A program made the translations under genes and the position numbers. Positions 5,280 to 6,685 of a stretch of DNA of 6,685 bases are shown here, one piece after another (the first letter of the stretch is position 1; every line of letters begins with the position of its first letter). Under the pieces are notes generated by a model. That model worked only from the letters and a program-made list of their open reading frames with translations. It ran no database searches and had not been told where the DNA came from. The DNA is from Lachnospiraceae bacterium (GTDB lineage Bacteria; Bacillota; Clostridia; Lachnospirales; Lachnospiraceae): positions 1 through 6,685 of the forward strand of contig JAGCSS010000079.1 of assembly GCA_017964055.1 (NCBI GenBank), in the 5' to 3' direction.

Positions 5280-5308
5280 TATACATTACAAAGTGTTCGG
5301 GATATAAT
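5280..5308 (+). promoter_or_regulatory. Possible upstream promoter
   Basis: A perfect TATAAT (5303-5308) has a four-of-six -35-like TATACA (5280-5285) 17 bases upstream. Transcription would start near 5315, immediately before the structured stretch at 5322-5373. It could give a short non-coding RNA or act as a second dapA promoter. Confidence 0.4.
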
Positions 5309-5321
5309 TAAAGTATCCGAT

Positions 5322-5373
5322 CGGGATGCCTGCCGCCTATTAGTTCGACGGACATCCCGGCCCTCGCGGCCGG
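5322..5373 (+). other. Two overlapping hairpins; unidentified structured RNA or leader
   Basis: Hairpin A pairs CGGGATG (5322-5328) with CATCCCG (5353-5359), and an inner CCG/CGG (5333-5335/5349-5351) extends it. Hairpin B pairs CCGGCC (5357-5362) with GGCCGG (5368-5373) over a 5-base loop. Bases 5357-5359 are needed by both, so the full forms exclude each other. No T-run follows and no ORF uses the region. I do not recognise an RNA family. A protein-bound DNA element is an alternative. Confidence 0.35.
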
Positions 5374-5391
5374 CAACGGTGTAAAGAGCAG

Positions 5392-5420
5392 TTGACAGAA
5401 GGCGGATAGTATGCTATCAT
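5392..5420 (+). promoter_or_regulatory. Promoter of the dapA-dapB operon
   Basis: A perfect TTGACA (5392-5397), 17 bases, then TATCAT (5415-5420), preceded by the extended -10 motif TGC (5412-5414). Transcription would begin near 5427, right at the 5' strand of riboswitch stem P1, as expected for a riboswitch-controlled gene. Confidence 0.8.
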
Positions 5421-5424
5421 GCCG

Positions 5425-5600
5425 CTTAGATTGGTAGAGGTGCATTGATTATGAGTAGCGGCCCGGACGTGTCACGCACGGTTGATGAGCTGTGAAAGGA
5501 TGATATGCCGAAATCGCGGTCTTCGCTGAGGGATCACGGTTGGTTCGTCTGTTAAGAGCTTTCGAACTGTCATCAGGAACTGATGGAGCGCTACCTAAAG
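5425..5600 (+). promoter_or_regulatory. Lysine riboswitch aptamer (L-box)
   Basis: The conserved core of the lysine riboswitch can be read in order. AGAGGTGC is at 5436-5443, GAGTAG at 5453-5458, GAAAGG at 5494-5499 and GCCGAA at 5507-5512. The P4 stem is GTTCG/CGAAC (5543-5547/5563-5567), followed by ACTGTCA (5566-5572). The P5 hairpin is CATCAG/CTGATG (5571-5576/5580-5585), followed by GGAG and GCTACC. The closing stem P1 pairs GGTAG (5433-5437) with CTACC (5591-5595). The aptamer binds free L-lysine. Its place directly before dapA, first enzyme of the lysine branch, supports the assignment. Lysine binding should stabilise P1 and favour the terminator downstream. Confidence 0.93.
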
Positions 5601-5654
5601 TCATTTGTATCTGCATGCGGACGTGGTTCGCGTGCGCATAACTTTGAACTTTAG
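5595..5654 (+). promoter_or_regulatory. Antiterminator of the lysine riboswitch
   Basis: CTAAAGT (5595-5601) is exactly complementary to ACTTTAG (5648-5654). The left strand begins in the 3' strand of P1 and the right strand ends in the 5' arm of the terminator. This stem therefore cannot form together with either one. A smaller hairpin (5612-5619 with 5629-5638) fills the loop. The arrangement implies transcription-level OFF control by lysine. Confidence 0.7.
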
Positions 5655-5684
5655 AGTCGGCTCCGGCCGGCTCTTCTCTTTTTT
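5653..5684 (+). terminator. Riboswitch-controlled intrinsic terminator before dapA
   Basis: A 9-bp stem (5653-5661 with 5666-5674, one G-T wobble) is capped by the loop TCCG, which fits the very stable UNCG tetraloop class. TCTCTTTTTT follows, with six consecutive Ts at 5679-5684. It lies about 60 bases before the dapA start and shares its first bases with the antiterminator. Confidence 0.9.
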
Positions 5685-5745
5685 GCCGGTACGGATCCGA
5701 GCGAACGTATGACCAATTGAGTATTATATTCCAGGAGGAAAGAAC

Positions 5746-6639
5746 ATGAAGAAGATCATTTTTACGGGAGCAGCTGTTGCGATCATCACTCCCATGAATG
5801 CGGACGGCTCGGTAAATTACGAGGAGTTCGGACGTCTGGTAGATTACCAGATCGAGAACGGGACCGACGCCATCGTTGTATGCGGCACCACGGGCGAGGC
5901 ATCGACTCTTTCGCATGAAGAGCATGTGGACTGCATCAAGTTCGTAGTACAGCGCGTAAACAAGAGAGTTCCGGTTATCGCGGGCACAGGTTCGAACTGC
6001 ACCGAGACAGCCATCTGGCTCTCACAGCAGGCAGAGGCGGCAGGCGCGGATGCGGTGCTGCTCGTTTCACCCTACTATAACAAGGCTACCCAGAAGGGCC
6101 TTATCAGACACTTCGGCGAGACGGCAAAAGCGATAAACATCCCGGTCATCCTGTACAATATCCCCGGCAGGACCGGCGTCAACATCGAGCCTAAGACCGT
6201 TCAGTATCTGGCCGAGAATTACGAGAACATCGTAGCTGTCAAGGACGCTACCGGCAATATCGGCTGGACCGCGCAGGTTGCAATGCTCTGCGGCGACAAC
6301 CTGACCATTTATTCAGGTGACGACAATGCGATCTGCCCGATCCTCTCGTTCGGCGGAAAGGGCGTTATCAGCGTTCTCTCGCACGTTGCGCCCCGTGATA
6401 CCCACCTGATCGTTGAGAAGTTCTTAAACGGCGATACAAAGGGCTCGCTTGAGCTTCAGCTCAAATACCTGCCTCTTGTAAACCTGCTCTTCAGCGAGGT
6501 TAACCCTATCCCCGTAAAGACCGCCTGCAAGCTGCTGGGCTTTGCGGCAGGGCCGATGCGTCTTCCTCTGACAGACATGGAGCCCGAGCATGCTGAGCTG
6601 CTTGCGGCTGAGATGCGCAGACTCGGTATCATTAAGTAA
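5746..6639 (+). CDS. dapA: 4-hydroxy-tetrahydrodipicolinate synthase
   Basis: This 297-residue cytoplasmic enzyme condenses pyruvate with aspartate 4-semialdehyde, the first committed step to diaminopimelate and lysine. It matches the DapA (beta/alpha)8 family along its length (E. coli 292 residues). Visible active-site residues are the Thr48-Thr49 pair in CGTTGEAS, Tyr111 in VSPYYNK, Tyr137 in LYNIPGRT, Arg142 for the substrate carboxylate, and Lys166 in VAVKDATGN, which forms the Schiff base with pyruvate. The GVISVLSH segment near 211-218 and the NPIPVKTA segment near 254-261 are also typical. AGGAGG (5733-5738) seven bases before the ATG fixes the start. Control is through the lysine riboswitch and terminator upstream. 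dapB follows after 15 bases, so the two are co-transcribed. Other members of this fold (N-acetylneuraminate lyase, KDG aldolase) are unlikely, given the full residue set and the riboswitch. Confidence 0.97.
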   Translation: MKKIIFTGAAVAIITPMNADGSVNYEEFGRLVDYQIENGTDAIVVCGTTGEASTLSHEEHVDCIKFVVQRVNKRVPVIAGTGSNCTETAIWLSQQAEAAGADAVLLVSPYYNKATQKGLIRHFGETAKAINIPVILYNIPGRTGVNIEPKTVQYLAENYENIVAVKDATGNIGWTAQVAMLCGDNLTIYSGDDNAICPILSFGGKGVISVLSHVAPRDTHLIVEKFLNGDTKGSLELQLKYLPLVNLLFSEVNPIPVKTACKLLGFAAGPMRLPLTDMEPEHAELLAAEMRRLGIIK

Positions 6640-6654
6640 GGAGAGGACTTCTTT

Positions 6655-6685
6655 ATGGTAAGGATCATACTTTGCGGATGCAGCG
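6655..6685 (+). CDS. dapB: Start of 4-hydroxy-tetrahydrodipicolinate reductase (partial)
   Basis: Only ten codons are visible before the right edge (MVRIILCGCS). They read as the first beta strand and the start of the glycine-rich dinucleotide loop of a Rossmann fold, and DapB proteins typically begin this way. GGAGAGG directly after the dapA stop serves as ribosome site. DapB reduces the product of DapA with NAD(P)H, so the position 15 bases behind dapA in the same riboswitch-controlled operon supports the call. The identity rests largely on context. Confidence 0.75.
   Translation, partial: MVRIILCGCS

Noticed and set aside
5427..5684. T-box leader before dapA
   Set aside because: The T-box sequence TGG-N-ACC-GCG is missing, whereas the full lysine riboswitch core is present.
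5449..5925. Minus-strand frame of 158 codons across the riboswitch and the start of dapA
   Set aside because: It overlaps a lysine riboswitch, a terminator and the dapA coding region, and has no homology that I can recognise.

Overview
The window looks like chromosomal DNA of a Bacillota of class Clostridia, most likely a Lachnospiraceae-type gut or rumen bacterium. The reasons are strong GGAGG-type ribosome sites before nearly every gene, sigma-A promoters with TTGACA/TATAAT-like boxes, AT-rich intergenic DNA between genes of about 50% GC, a lysine riboswitch on a dapA-dapB operon, and soluble diguanylate cyclases with tandem sensory repeats. The genus is an inference and cannot be fixed from this sequence alone.

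Layout, left to right. (1) The C-terminal end of an unidentified membrane protein (2-226). (2) deoD, a hexameric-type purine nucleoside phosphorylase (320-1021), with its own promoter, a leader hairpin and a clear terminator (1037-1066). (3) A three-gene signalling operon (1311-4200) behind a promoter whose -10 box sits inside a large dyad: a free-standing Hpt phosphotransfer protein, a protein with one degenerate and one canonical receiver domain, and a cytoplasmic diguanylate cyclase with two related sensory repeats and an intact product-inhibition site. (4) A long REP-like inverted repeat (4224-4288) between convergent genes. (5) On the minus strand, a second diguanylate cyclase (4309-5025) that carries a C-terminal ribbon-helix-helix-like DNA-binding segment. 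Its AT-rich promoter region contains six copies of one heptamer arranged as three inverted pairs. (6) A structured, non-coding stretch with its own possible promoter (5280-5374). (7) A lysine riboswitch with antiterminator and terminator, controlling dapA (5746-6639) and the first codons of dapB (6655 to the window edge).

How it works together. The Hpt and receiver proteins form the middle of a phosphorelay whose kinase is not in this window, and the co-transcribed cyclase suggests a c-di-GMP output. The neighbouring convergent cyclase lacks the inhibitory site and may tie its own transcription, or that of other genes, to c-di-GMP synthesis through its DNA-binding tail. The flanking metabolic genes (purine salvage, lysine/diaminopimelate synthesis) appear to be ordinary housekeeping genes.

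The most unusual item is the GGDEF/ribbon-helix-helix fusion together with the heptamer cluster over its own promoter. The cluster is a candidate autoregulatory operator.
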